Of a DNA stretch of 64,000 nt, positions 19,701 to 27,169 are shown one piece after another. The DNA lies in the NCBI GenBank assembly GCA_903929135.1, contig CAIYTH010000002.1, forward strand, positions 117,402-181,401, given 5' to 3'. The notes below the pieces were generated by a model that searched no databases, was not told the DNA's origin, and was given only the letters and a program-made list of their open reading frames with translations. Within the stretch, counting starts at the first letter, position 1. Each line of letters starts with the position of its first letter. This DNA is from an uncultured Chlorobiales bacterium. GTDB lineage: Bacteria > Bacteroidota > Chlorobiia > Chlorobiales > Chlorobiaceae. The position numbers were made by a program, and so were the translations under genes.

Positions 19701-21994
19701 GTGCAGTGGCAAGCTATACCGATGGGTACGGTACGCACGAGTCGGTGAGTTCAGTTGCCAGCGAAGCTGTGGCCGACGTAAACGACGCGCCAGTCGTCGT
19801 CAATACTCTCGCTGCGCAGAATGCGCTTCAGGGTGAGGAGTGGTCGTTTGCGATTCCGGCAAACACCTTTGCCGATATTGATGGTGGCGATACGCTTGCC
19901 TACTCGGCCACTCTCGCCGATGGATCGGTGCTTCCTTTATGGCTGAGCTTCAACGCTGTTACGCGAGCGTTAACCGGTACCCCGACGAACAGTGAGGTTG
20001 GAACGATAAGCATCAAGATCACAGCGACTGACACTGCTGGTGCAAAGACCTCAAGTACGTTCTCCCTGACAGTTGTGAATGTGAACGACGCACCGACGGG
20101 CGCGGTAACGGTGAGCGGCATGGCGACGCAGGGTCAGGTGCTGACGGCGTGCAACACGCTTGCGGATGCCGATGGACTTGGTCCGATCGGTTACCAGTGG
20201 CAGACGAGCAGCGACGGGGTAACGTGGACGAACATCGCCGGAGCGAAGTCAGCAACCTACACGTTGACGCAGACGGAGGTTGGTAACCAGGTGAGAGCCG
20301 TGGCAAGCTATACCGATGGGTTCGGCACGCAGGAGTCGTTGAGTTCAGTTGCAACAAAGCCTGTGGCACAAGTCAACAATGTGCCGACGGGCTCGGTTAC
20401 TGTCAGCGGTGCTGTTCAGTTTGGTCAAATACTCACTGCCGCGAACTCGTTCAACGATTTGGACGGGATAGGCCCCGTAAGCTATCAGTGGCAGACGAGC
20501 AGCGACGGAATGACTTGGGTGAATATAGACGGAGCGTCATCTGGTGAACTTATGCTTGCTCAAAGTTTCGGCGGGCAGTTACTTCGTGCAGTGGCGAGCT
20601 ATACTGATGGTTATGGAACACAGGAAACCATGCACAGCCAGTCGATTCTTGTCCCGCTTGTCAATCAGATCATAGGGACCGATGCCGCCGAAGTACTGGC
20701 AGGCACACCTTATAACGACATTCTAATTGATAACGGCGGCAATGATATTGTGTCCGGGTGCGATGGAGATGATATTTTCCGCGCCTCATTATTCGAGGAG
20801 CAGAATACTTACGACGGGGGAGACGGTTATGATATTGTCGACTACAGTTACGGTACCTATAAGAACAATGTGAGCCCCTATGGCAACGATCAGGAGGGTG
20901 TCCTGGTCTTTTTGGATTCGGGTTTTGCCTATCGTTATCGTGTCGGTCAAATCTATCAGTCTAACCTTGCTGACAAACTGATCTCCATTGAGGGGGTCAC
21001 CGGTTCGGACTTTAATGACTCGATTTATGGAAATGCCCTGTCCAATCGCCTCTCGGGTGGTAAGGGCGATGATCAGCTCTTTGGTGGTGCCGGGGATGAC
21101 CAGTATTTCTTTGCCCGAGGTTATGGTGTCGACACGGTCATTGACGAATACATTGTCACGATCAAAATTGTCCCACCATTGAGGCCGAGAATGGTCGGAG
21201 GACGCCCGCTGCGGACTATGGAAGTATATCAGAATGCAGGATTGGATACCCTGAAACTGGGAGTGGGTATTAGGATTGATGATCTCGATTTTGAGAAGTG
21301 GGGTAGCGGTCTGGTCGTCGGGTTGCGTCAGCCAGGGACGGCGTTGGCGGTATCTCAGCTTTCGGATCAGATCACCTTGCAGGGCTATGATAATGAGTTT
21401 ACTCGGGTCGAGACGATCAAGTTCGACGACGGCACATGCTATAGTTTCGCAGATGATTTTCGAATCGGTACACCGGGCAGTGATACGTTGATAGCCCTGG
21501 GTACAAAATCCGTACGTTTTTACGGTGGCGCGGATAACGATACCCTTAATGGTGGGTCCGGAAATGATGTGCTCGATGGAGGTCTTGGCAACGACACCCT
21601 TGTTGGCGGATCGGGTGAAGATACCTACCGTTTTACACGCGGCGATGGTCAGGATGTTATCACCGATACGGATGCTGCAGTGGGCAACCGTGACGTTCTC
21701 GAAATTGCCGGCGATGTCAGCTATGACCAGCTCTGGTTCAGCCGCGCCGGTAATGATCTTGATATCGGCATCATCGGCACCACGGATATGGTCGCCATAC
21801 ATGACTGGTACCTTGGTTCGGTCAATCATATCGAAGAGATTCGGTCAGGAGACGGCAAGGTGCTGAACGATGCCAATGTCAATGCGCTGGTGCAGGCGAT
21901 GTCGAGCATGAACGCCCCGGCAGCTGGACAGACCGTGCTCTCAGCACCGGTACAAGCCCAACTTGCCCCGGTACTGGCAGCCAGTTGGAATTAA
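13724..21994 (+). CDS. Giant RTX effector: lipase, linker, RTX repeats, C39-like peptidase domain, Ig/cadherin-like repeats, type I secretion signal
   Basis: 2756 residues with a GGGAG ribosome site. Residues about 40-205 are an alpha/beta-hydrolase of the class-3 lipase type: GHSFGG with Ser112, probable Asp167 (NQQDPVG) and His199 (IDYHYLQ). About 310-545 hold two similar beta modules (GATITFLDDSASN, GATVRFIDDSATN). The shared linker with two EF-hand-like loops starts at 607. RTX nonapeptides (GGxGxDxLx) fill about 830-1470. A C39-like peptidase domain lies at about 1490-1690 with Cys1514 (LGTCALTS), His1620 (NHAVTLTG) and Asp1643 (ADSG). About 1825-2310 carry four Ig-like repeats (YQWQxSSDGxTW) and one cadherin-like repeat (NVNDAP boundaries). 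More RTX motifs and a C-terminal region (LAPVLAASWN) suited to type I export follow. The secretion genes lie directly downstream. It probably acts on membranes of neighbouring cells; target unknown. Confidence 0.88.
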   Translation: MLTAKDSINASNNAYSIHETFASLPGYKQIAFVKDARTGVQAVAYQNLATGAIVIAYEGTNLSDPTMYLKQLGADFMIAGGGTPDAFNAGLNFYQDIRDHNPGVSIYVTGHSFGGAIAEYIGWTTPTLTGGITWGAPGIVDPNYSFGTNLYKSSDPANFFNYINQQDPVGTFVPDRNNAQHFGQEMTFGVSGPKNIDYHYLQSYSTAYSNTSLYRTDNTPSSTSWIESQIYSRSWQLLGDVDSPDGTGKSQVYESRDADTGNVTVVMSHQQGDAAGVDGLTWQTYADSEKTSLTSSMRITEADGSITVQLAGVIDNVPFSNSMIRVNSNANVSFRGTGNMISIDRGATITFLDDSASNELTLANGKRYVIGGMATVTHNLDGSQRIAYHNTDAPDRIEWLSCSPDGNMQVTVDDGLGGHGQMAYDRASDTWTVSGHVGEIMDINEHFNVAAGATATFTGTGNTVIAEKGATVRFIDDSATNVITLSNGEPYTVAGRAEVTTAGNTTTVVFLNYDGSTQTDKIVDLGNGNILFENGNVNGSKSYAFYSNETGQSSDLSNSADVLSLEYGLYKQGLLDNQAYQSLENYTSNSLLTIENLTPNWNTWQNLSLDPIGAFYDSQSETYDQALSIADQTGVLVDGMGRRVSLANIQALDTDHDGVLGVSEALGLRLLTDLNENGRLDAGELNAVTSAIWSVDWSRLTRGNALMAGNEPAAPTMMSQEKPTIINLSQTTVINLAQPGQVDLTQAVPSSNYRTLRDTDNRYWIAYPTDWIDWSPSQVKINDSTRNTLIGTDDNDNFNASYYSAYAQWFPTPLTNFLGGGGDDQVGGSGGNDSIWGGTGNDTLYGFAGDDKLYGEEGADTLLGQEGNDYLDGGTGDDRLFGYVGNDILNGGDGNDLLYGFTPTNDAQQTLNEGETDDDYLYGGAGDDSLYGGLGNDYMDGGSENDALLGGQGNDILFGSAGADELQGNEGNDQLVGGTGDDHLFGQVGNDILWGGDGNDLLVGFTALNDSQQTLYAGEADDDCLYGGAGADILNGGLGNDYLDGGTENDLLFGGQGDDKLFGGDGADELQGNEGNDQLVGGAGDDKLFGQVGNDTLWGGDGNDIMVGFTASNETKQTLNVGETDDDVLYGEGGNDNIYGGLGNDSLDGGTGNDILLGGEGNDTLFGGDGNDELQGNEGNDQLVGGTGDDKLFGQVGNDTLWGGDGNDLLMGFTGSNESKQTLSAGETDDDTLYGGSGSDILIGGLGNDLLYGGDDRDELQGGAGNDQLYGDAGDDNLFGEAGDDILYGGDGDDVLVGFTASNEAQQTLNPGETDNDYLYGGAGHDTLIGGVGDDYLDGGEGADTMVGGTGNDTYIVNSVNDSIYEGVGEGYDTVMINTNYLLNANIEELRLLEGASINGTGNALDNLIVGNSSDNILDGVTGADIMIGGKGNDIYYVDNVGDVVTELAAEGTDTVQSSISYTLGSNVENLVLLDFSKPESGLVDGQQVLVYGYPKRNELDYMQGDAVQNYLGTCALTSIANLITQTGRPTSESQVVNLAIQNNWAVNNPSLPAWQLGGSNVNQQRSILDSYGVRNDVVMGYNETGIANLVRSGRGVIISVNAGQLWGDASYNGNGGANHAVTLTGAMYCESDGHLMGFYIADSGRGMVSDMTRYVDIATFQKAANVTGGYSIYTVAPIKFWQENIYGTGNDLDNTLVGNRGDNVLMGLTGNDILQGAGGNDTLTGGIGDDTLDGGTGDDTYQFNLGDGHEVIKDSQGTDILLFGQGIQVSDVSVIRNGTSLSLIVSGHDSVRIDGMSGDGNNAIDQVRFADGMVWYALADGSGFNASLSGWVLIGGQTVQGQTLTLSNTLSDPDGLGVMHYQWQKSSDGETWNDLDGATGLSYTLGQSDVNQRLRAHVSYIDGRGNVEGVITLMTDSVTNVNDAPMGTVTVAGLSMQGQVLTASNTLADADGLGMISYQWQSSSDGVRWTNIAGAMSAAYTLTQREVGHQVRAVASYTDGYGTHESVSSVASEAVADVNDAPVVVNTLAAQNALQGEEWSFAIPANTFADIDGGDTLAYSATLADGSVLPLWLSFNAVTRALTGTPTNSEVGTISIKITATDTAGAKTSSTFSLTVVNVNDAPTGAVTVSGMATQGQVLTACNTLADADGLGPIGYQWQTSSDGVTWTNIAGAKSATYTLTQTEVGNQVRAVASYTDGFGTQESLSSVATKPVAQVNNVPTGSVTVSGAVQFGQILTAANSFNDLDGIGPVSYQWQTSSDGMTWVNIDGASSGELMLAQSFGGQLLRAVASYTDGYGTQETMHSQSILVPLVNQIIGTDAAEVLAGTPYNDILIDNGGNDIVSGCDGDDIFRASLFEEQNTYDGGDGYDIVDYSYGTYKNNVSPYGNDQEGVLVFLDSGFAYRYRVGQIYQSNLADKLISIEGVTGSDFNDSIYGNALSNRLSGGKGDDQLFGGAGDDQYFFARGYGVDTVIDEYIVTIKIVPPLRPRMVGGRPLRTMEVYQNAGLDTLKLGVGIRIDDLDFEKWGSGLVVGLRQPGTALAVSQLSDQITLQGYDNEFTRVETIKFDDGTCYSFADDFRIGTPGSDTLIALGTKSVRFYGGADNDTLNGGSGNDVLDGGLGNDTLVGGSGEDTYRFTRGDGQDVITDTDAAVGNRDVLEIAGDVSYDQLWFSRAGNDLDIGIIGTTDMVAIHDWYLGSVNHIEEIRSGDGKVLNDANVNALVQAMSSMNAPAAGQTVLSAPVQAQLAPVLAASWN
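15542..16303 (+). repeat. Shared linker/RTX-start module, copy C (in the complete gene)
   Basis: This copy joins the lipase head to the intact RTX and export region. It matches B nearly exactly in its middle and A exactly over about 40 bases near its end, so it looks like a mosaic of the two. It is the only copy continuing into a full set of RTX repeats. Confidence 0.82.
16421..17700 (+). repeat. Long tandem repeat within the RTX region, 312-bp unit
   Basis: The non-RTX marker GFTxxNxxQQTLxxGExDDD begins at 16421, 16733, 17045, 17357 and 17615. The first three intervals are exactly 312 bases (104 residues); the last is 258, shorter by 54 bases, the length of two RTX nonapeptides. Each unit holds about nine GGxGxDxLx motifs around this marker and the phrase GNEGNDQLVGG. 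It arose by in-frame unit duplication. Confidence 0.85.
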
Positions 21995-22031
21995 TCCGGG
22001 CGGGAGCTGTCATGAAATTTTGTCGACCGTG

Positions 22032-24203
22032 ATGGACACCGGATTTTTCTGTCTGCAGGTTATCGGGGCGTTTCATCAGGTCGTGGTGGATGAGATGACC
22101 CTCAAACATCGCCTGTCGGCGGAGATGGGGCGTGATGAAGCGACGGGAGATCCGGTATTCGGCGATACGGCCCTCCTTCTCGCGGCGAAAGATCTCGGCA
22201 TGACGGCAAGGCTGGTCCGGCAGGATCCGGAGCGTCTGGACAAGGCGCCCCTGCCGGCCATTGCCAGGCGGATGGATGGCCGGTACTTTGTCGTGGCAAG
22301 GTATGAGCGGAGGTTGGACGACGGTGCTGAGGCTGGCTCTCCGCGTCTTCTCGTGCAGCAGGCCGGCAAGCCACCTGAAATGATGTCCGTGGAGGATTTT
22401 GTCGCTCAGAGTACCGGCGAGTTGATGTTTTTCATGAGCAAGGCGACCTTCAGCGGACCGCTCGCGCGCTTCGACTTCACCTGGTTCATTCCGGTTATCA
22501 TCAAGTACCGGCGGTTACTCGGTGAAATACTTCTTGTCTCGCTTTTTCTGCAGTTGATCGGACTGGTGACGCCGCTTTTTTTCCAGGTGGTGATGGATAA
22601 GGTGCTGGTGAACCATGCCATGAAAACCCTCAATGTCATTGCAATCGGGCTTGTCACCGCGACCTTGTTCGAGGCGGTGTTGACCGGGATACGCACCTGG
22701 GTTTTTGCTCACACGAGCAGCAAGATCGATGTGGAACTGGGCGCCCGCATTTTCCGTCATCTGCTCGGCCTGCCGCTCGCGTACTTTCAGAGTCGCAGGG
22801 TCGGCGATTCGGTTGCCCGGATCCGCGAACTGGAGAATATCCGCTCATTCTTGACGGGTAATGCCTTGACGGTGGTGCTAGATATCGCCTTTTCGTTTGT
22901 GTTTCTGGCAGTGATGTTCTGGTACAGCAATGCACTTACGCTGATCGTGATCAGTTCGATACCATTTTATGTCGCGTTATCGGTTGTGTTTACGCCAATG
23001 ATCCGCGGGCGTCTCAACGAGAAATTCAATCGTTCCGCAGAGAACCAGTCCTTTCTGGTGGAAACCATAAGCGGTGTCGATACGGTCAAGGCGATGGCGG
23101 TCGAGCCCAGCTGGACGCACAAATGGGATCAGCAGCTGGCGGCCTATGTCACGGCCGGACTGTCGGTCACCAATGTAGCGACGATCGCCGGAGGAGGGGT
23201 TACGCTGGTGAGCAAGCTGGTTACTGTCGCCATTCTCTGGATCGGGGCCGGTCTGGTGCTGGACAATGTTCTGACGGTGGGAGCGCTTATTGCCTTCAAC
23301 ATGCTCGCCGGGCAGATCTCAAGCCCTATACTGCGTCTGGCACAGCTCTGGAACGATTTCCAGCAGGTCGGCATCTCCATGAGTCGCCTGGGCGATATCC
23401 TCAATGCCCCTACCGAGGTGGCCACTCAGCGAACCCGGCTGCCGAAAATCGCCGGTGCGATTGAATTCGACCAGGTGTCGTTCCGTTACCGTACGGATGC
23501 ATCTGATGTGATCCGGCAGGTCAATCTGAAGATAGCACCCGGTGAAGTCATCGGCATTGTTGGCCGGTCCGGGTCGGGGAAAAGCACGCTCACCAAGCTG
23601 GTGCAGCGGCTCTATGTCCCTGACCGTGGACGAATCCTTGTCGATGGTCACGATCTTGCCGTGGTGGATGTCGTGTCGCTGCGTCAGCAGATCGGCGTGG
23701 TATTGCAGGAGAACACGCTTTTCAACCGGTCGATCCGGGAGAATGTTGCCCTGTCGAATCCGGCCTTGCCGTTGGAAGCGGTAATCGATGCCGCCAAACT
23801 TGCGGGGGCGCATGAGTTCATCTGCGAACTGCCCGAAGGGTATGACACAGTCGTCGGTGAGCACGGTACCGGTTTGTCGGGTGGGCAGCGGCAGCGGATC
23901 GCTATTGCCCGGGCCCTGATCACGAACCCGCGGGTGCTGATTTTCGACGAGGCGACCAGCGCGCTTGATTACGAATCCGAAAAGATCATCCAGGACAACA
24001 TGCGGCAGATCTGCAGGGGGAGGACGGTGTTGATCATTGCCCACCGGCTGTCGGCTGTGCGTGATGCACACCGTATTATCGTGATGGAGCGGGGTCAGGT
24101 CGTCGAGGAGGGTACGCATGAGGAACTGCTGCATGTATTGAATGGAATCTATACCCATCTTTACAGCATTCAGCAGGGAATGCAGATGACGGAGGGGATA
24201 TAG
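22032..24203 (+). CDS. Type I secretion ABC exporter (HlyB/LapB type) with inactive C39-like domain
   Basis: 723 residues from ATG 22032 (MDTGFFCLQVIGAFHQ); the frame extends upstream to 21963, but that would overlap the RTX gene. Residues 1-135 form a C39-like domain without the catalytic Cys in QxxxC position and with Tyr where the active-site His would be (GRYFVVARY). It is thus the non-cleaving type that binds RTX substrates, as in HlyB. Six membrane helices follow (for example about 155-195 and 270-320). The nucleotide-binding domain has Walker A GRSGSGKST (about 510), signature LSGGQRQR (about 615), Walker B VLIFDEATSAL and the H-loop IIAHRLS. It works as a dimer in the inner membrane with the next two gene products to export the RTX protein in one step. 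Confidence 0.93.
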   Translation: MDTGFFCLQVIGAFHQVVVDEMTLKHRLSAEMGRDEATGDPVFGDTALLLAAKDLGMTARLVRQDPERLDKAPLPAIARRMDGRYFVVARYERRLDDGAEAGSPRLLVQQAGKPPEMMSVEDFVAQSTGELMFFMSKATFSGPLARFDFTWFIPVIIKYRRLLGEILLVSLFLQLIGLVTPLFFQVVMDKVLVNHAMKTLNVIAIGLVTATLFEAVLTGIRTWVFAHTSSKIDVELGARIFRHLLGLPLAYFQSRRVGDSVARIRELENIRSFLTGNALTVVLDIAFSFVFLAVMFWYSNALTLIVISSIPFYVALSVVFTPMIRGRLNEKFNRSAENQSFLVETISGVDTVKAMAVEPSWTHKWDQQLAAYVTAGLSVTNVATIAGGGVTLVSKLVTVAILWIGAGLVLDNVLTVGALIAFNMLAGQISSPILRLAQLWNDFQQVGISMSRLGDILNAPTEVATQRTRLPKIAGAIEFDQVSFRYRTDASDVIRQVNLKIAPGEVIGIVGRSGSGKSTLTKLVQRLYVPDRGRILVDGHDLAVVDVVSLRQQIGVVLQENTLFNRSIRENVALSNPALPLEAVIDAAKLAGAHEFICELPEGYDTVVGEHGTGLSGGQRQRIAIARALITNPRVLIFDEATSALDYESEKIIQDNMRQICRGRTVLIIAHRLSAVRDAHRIIVMERGQVVEEGTHEELLHVLNGIYTHLYSIQQGMQMTEGI

Positions 24204-24204
24204 C

Positions 24205-25662
24205 ATGAGCCGGTTTGGAAACCACTTCCCAGATGACGGTTTTTTTTGCCGACGGGCCCGGAATTTGAGGTTGCGCTTCTTGGCTTTGCGAGAACTGATT
24301 GATCGCTATAGACAACACGTTACCCATTTCTGGGCGAGACGGCTTGAGGTAACTCCTCCGGATCTGAAACCGTACGAATCGGAATTTTTGCCGTCAGCTC
24401 TTGCTTTACAGTCGGCGCCCGTATCACCGGCCGGACGCTTGGTGGCTCGTATCCTGATGGGGCTGGTGTTGGCTTTGTTATTGTGGTCGGCATTCGGGCG
24501 GATGGATATCATCGTGAATGCGACGGGTAAGATCATCCCGTCTCAGCGAAGTAAAACCGTCGCATCGGTAGAGACGGCCCGCGTGAATGGCCTTTTTGTC
24601 GAGGAGGGGCAGGCGGTGAAGGCTGGTGATCTTCTGATCGAACTCGATACCCGCATGAGCGACCGGGAACGGGACAAGGCTATCGGCGATCGTGATACTG
24701 CGTTGCTGCAGGTGGCGCGTTCCAGGGCTATGCTGGCATCGATTGATGCCAACATACTCCAGGTGATGACCGGTGTGGATCGTGTGTCGGCAGAGCGTGT
24801 TGCTGATGCTCAGCATCATCTCGAGAGCCAGTGGGAGGATTTTACCGCGAAGCTGATACGTCTGGATGGCGAGATCGCAACATATAAGCGCCAGTTGCCG
24901 CTCATTACGCAACGGGCGAACGATTACAGGATTCTTGCCCGTGACCATGATGTCTCGGTCCATGCCTGGCTGGAAAAGGAGCAGGAGCGGGCTGAAATGG
25001 AAGGCAAGCTTGCCGATGTGACGAGCGGGCGCAGAGCGCATGTCGCCGAGACGCGAAAAAATGCTCAGGATGCGTTGAATGAAGGGTTAAGACAAGCCCA
25101 GTCATCCGGACAGGATGTTGAACGTGCCGCCGCTCACAGTGACTTGTTGCGACTGACGGCGCCGGTGGCCGGTACCGTCCAGCAACTCACGGTGCATACG
25201 GTAGGTGGGGTGGTACAGTCGGCCCAACCCTTGATGGTGATCGTGCCCCGTCAGCATCAGGTCGAAGTTGAGGCTTTTATCGAAAACAAGGATGTCGGGT
25301 TTGTTTCTGAAGGTCAGCGCGCTCAGTTGAAGATTGAAACTTTCGATTACACCAAATATGGTACGGTGTCCGGTCGCGTTTCTCATGTCTCCCATGATGC
25401 CATCGATCTGAATACCCAGACAGGCATTCAGGCCTTTTCCCAGGTTCATGAGGATGCGTCTAAAAAAGATACGCCCAAAGTGCCGGTGTACGCCGTCAAG
25501 GTGTTTCTCGATCGGTCTGTTATGACCATCGATGGTCGTCAAGTTGCACTGAGCCCCGGTATGAGCGTCTCGATCGAGATCAAGACAGGCAGCCGCCGTA
25601 TTATCGAATATTTCCTCTCTCCCCTGATCCAGCATGCACACGAGAGTTTTAATCAACGCTAA
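24205..25662 (+). CDS. Type I secretion membrane-fusion protein (HlyD family)
   Basis: 485 residues, starting one base after the ABC exporter stop. An unusually long N-terminal cytoplasmic part (about 78 residues) precedes one membrane helix (about 79-97, VARILMGLVLALLLWSAFG). Then come the lipoyl-like half-motif (GKIIPSQRSKTVASVE, VEEGQAVKAGDLLIELDT), a long coiled coil (about 135-310), the second lipoyl half (LTAPVAGTVQQLTVHTVGG) and a beta-barrel with the C-terminal IIEYFLSPL typical of HlyD proteins. It links the inner-membrane ABC dimer to the outer-membrane channel. The role follows directly from motifs and operon position. Confidence 0.93.
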   Translation: MSRFGNHFPDDGFFCRRARNLRLRFLALRELIDRYRQHVTHFWARRLEVTPPDLKPYESEFLPSALALQSAPVSPAGRLVARILMGLVLALLLWSAFGRMDIIVNATGKIIPSQRSKTVASVETARVNGLFVEEGQAVKAGDLLIELDTRMSDRERDKAIGDRDTALLQVARSRAMLASIDANILQVMTGVDRVSAERVADAQHHLESQWEDFTAKLIRLDGEIATYKRQLPLITQRANDYRILARDHDVSVHAWLEKEQERAEMEGKLADVTSGRRAHVAETRKNAQDALNEGLRQAQSSGQDVERAAAHSDLLRLTAPVAGTVQQLTVHTVGGVVQSAQPLMVIVPRQHQVEVEAFIENKDVGFVSEGQRAQLKIETFDYTKYGTVSGRVSHVSHDAIDLNTQTGIQAFSQVHEDASKKDTPKVPVYAVKVFLDRSVMTIDGRQVALSPGMSVSIEIKTGSRRIIEYFLSPLIQHAHESFNQR

Positions 25663-27088
25663 GTTCGTCGGTGGCTTTCTGGCAATGTGCATGTATGGAC
25701 TTGCGTTGCCAGCCACGGCTTTGAGCCTACCCGATATGTTGCAGGATCCGCTCAATGTGCAACCCGATCGGTTGCATACAGGGCCCATGCTTCCCGACGG
25801 GAGTATCATAACCTCTTTATCCTGTGAAGATCTCTCTCAACCGCTTGAACTCGGCAACGCCATTGATGTCGCGTTGTGCAATAATCCGCTGATTCGGTCA
25901 GCTTGGGCTGACATCAAGATTCAGGCGGCGGCAAAGGGGGAAGCGCGGTCCACGTATTTGCCGACCATCAGAGGCTCAGTGAGCCGACTGGCGAACTGGA
26001 ACCACAATTCCTCGATCTTTGGCTCTTCGGATGCCTTTCAGACCGGCAATCAGGTCTATGGTACTCTGACCTGGCGGCTGGTCGATTTTGGCGGACGAGG
26101 CGCGAACAATAATGCAGCGTTACAACTGCTCACGGCAGCCATTGCAGCGCATGACGCCGCGCTTCAGAAGACGATGAGAGATGTTATCCAGGCATATTTC
26201 GACTCGATGACGGCGCAATCGCTGTTCCTGGCCAGGAAAAAAATGGCTGATATAGCCGAGAAAATTCTCGAGGCTACCAGGCGACGTGAGGATCGCGGTG
26301 CAGCGCCGTTGTCCGATACGTTGCAGGCATCTACCGCGCTTGCCAAAGCGAGACTCAACGAGGCTCGGGCAAGGGGAGACCTCGACAAATCCTTGAGCCT
26401 CCTGGTGCAGGCGATGGGATTGACACCTGGTACCTTCCTGCGTCTTCCACAGATGCCCGAGCCGTATCACCCGGATGAGGTGAAGGCGCTGAACGATTGG
26501 CTCCGCGAAGCGGAAAAAGAACACCCGGCCATCAGGCAGGTCCGGGCAAGACTGGCTGCTGATAAAGCCAGGATTGCCGCCGCGCGTTCAGAAGGGCTGC
26601 CGTCGCTTGATGCGACGGCATATATCTCCAGGAACGGTTACCCCAATCAGGGCTTGTCTTCTGTCAGCCAATCGGTGGCCGCGGTCGGTGTCACGCTCAA
26701 CGTGCCGATATTCGATGGTTTTGGCAGGACCTACAAGATCCGGGGGGCACAAGCCCAGGTCGAACAGAGCCAGGCAAGGTTGCTGGAGACCACGAATCAG
26801 ATTCTGACCGAGGTGGTAAAAGCGCATGCGGACGCGCTGACTTCGTTAGGTACCCTCAAGGCTACTGAACGACTCATGGCATCGGCGACACTGAGCCTCC
26901 AGTCATCCCTGCGCCGGTATGAACGGCATGCGGCCGATATCCTCGAACTCCTCAATACCCAGGCTGCCCTGGCCGATGCCGAGCAGGAGCGTGTTCGGGC
27001 AGTGGCAGAATCGCGCTCGGCGCGCCTGAGATTGCTTGCAAGCGCCGGATTCCTGGGACTGGACGATTTGTTGGAGGAGAGACCGTGA
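25634..27088 (+). CDS. Type I secretion outer-membrane channel (TolC family)
   Basis: 484 residues; the ATG lies 29 bases inside the end of the HlyD gene, which implies translational coupling. Signal peptide about 1-29 (FVGGFLAMCMYGLALPATALS). The protein has the two-fold TolC pattern: alpha-helical repeats with AIDVALCNNPLIRSAWADI near the start, LTWRLVDFGGRG (first strand pair), then GVTLNVPIFDGFGRTYKI (second). It forms a trimeric channel through the outer membrane for the RTX protein. It is distinct from the TolC homologue at 48277, which belongs to an efflux operon. The 9-bp minisatellite begins 14 bases after its stop codon. Confidence 0.92.
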   Translation: MHTRVLINAKFVGGFLAMCMYGLALPATALSLPDMLQDPLNVQPDRLHTGPMLPDGSIITSLSCEDLSQPLELGNAIDVALCNNPLIRSAWADIKIQAAAKGEARSTYLPTIRGSVSRLANWNHNSSIFGSSDAFQTGNQVYGTLTWRLVDFGGRGANNNAALQLLTAAIAAHDAALQKTMRDVIQAYFDSMTAQSLFLARKKMADIAEKILEATRRREDRGAAPLSDTLQASTALAKARLNEARARGDLDKSLSLLVQAMGLTPGTFLRLPQMPEPYHPDEVKALNDWLREAEKEHPAIRQVRARLAADKARIAAARSEGLPSLDATAYISRNGYPNQGLSSVSQSVAAVGVTLNVPIFDGFGRTYKIRGAQAQVEQSQARLLETTNQILTEVVKAHADALTSLGTLKATERLMASATLSLQSSLRRYERHAADILELLNTQAALADAEQERVRAVAESRSARLRLLASAGFLGLDDLLEERP

Positions 27089-27101
27089 GTTTGCAAAAGA
27101 A

Positions 27102-27146
27102 ATGGACGGTATGGACTTGATGGACGTAATGGACGGCGTGGACGAT
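27102..27146. repeat. 9-bp-period minisatellite (TGGACNNNA type), outer array of the four-helix locus
   Basis: Five perfect-phase units: atggacggt, atggacttg, atggacgta, atggacggc, gtggacgat. The array lies between the TolC-family gene (plus) and the 3' end of the four-helix-bundle gene (minus). The same units recur inside that gene and beyond its 5' end. Confidence 0.8.
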
Positions 27147-27169
27147 TGAAACGTGTTTTGTCAGTTTAC

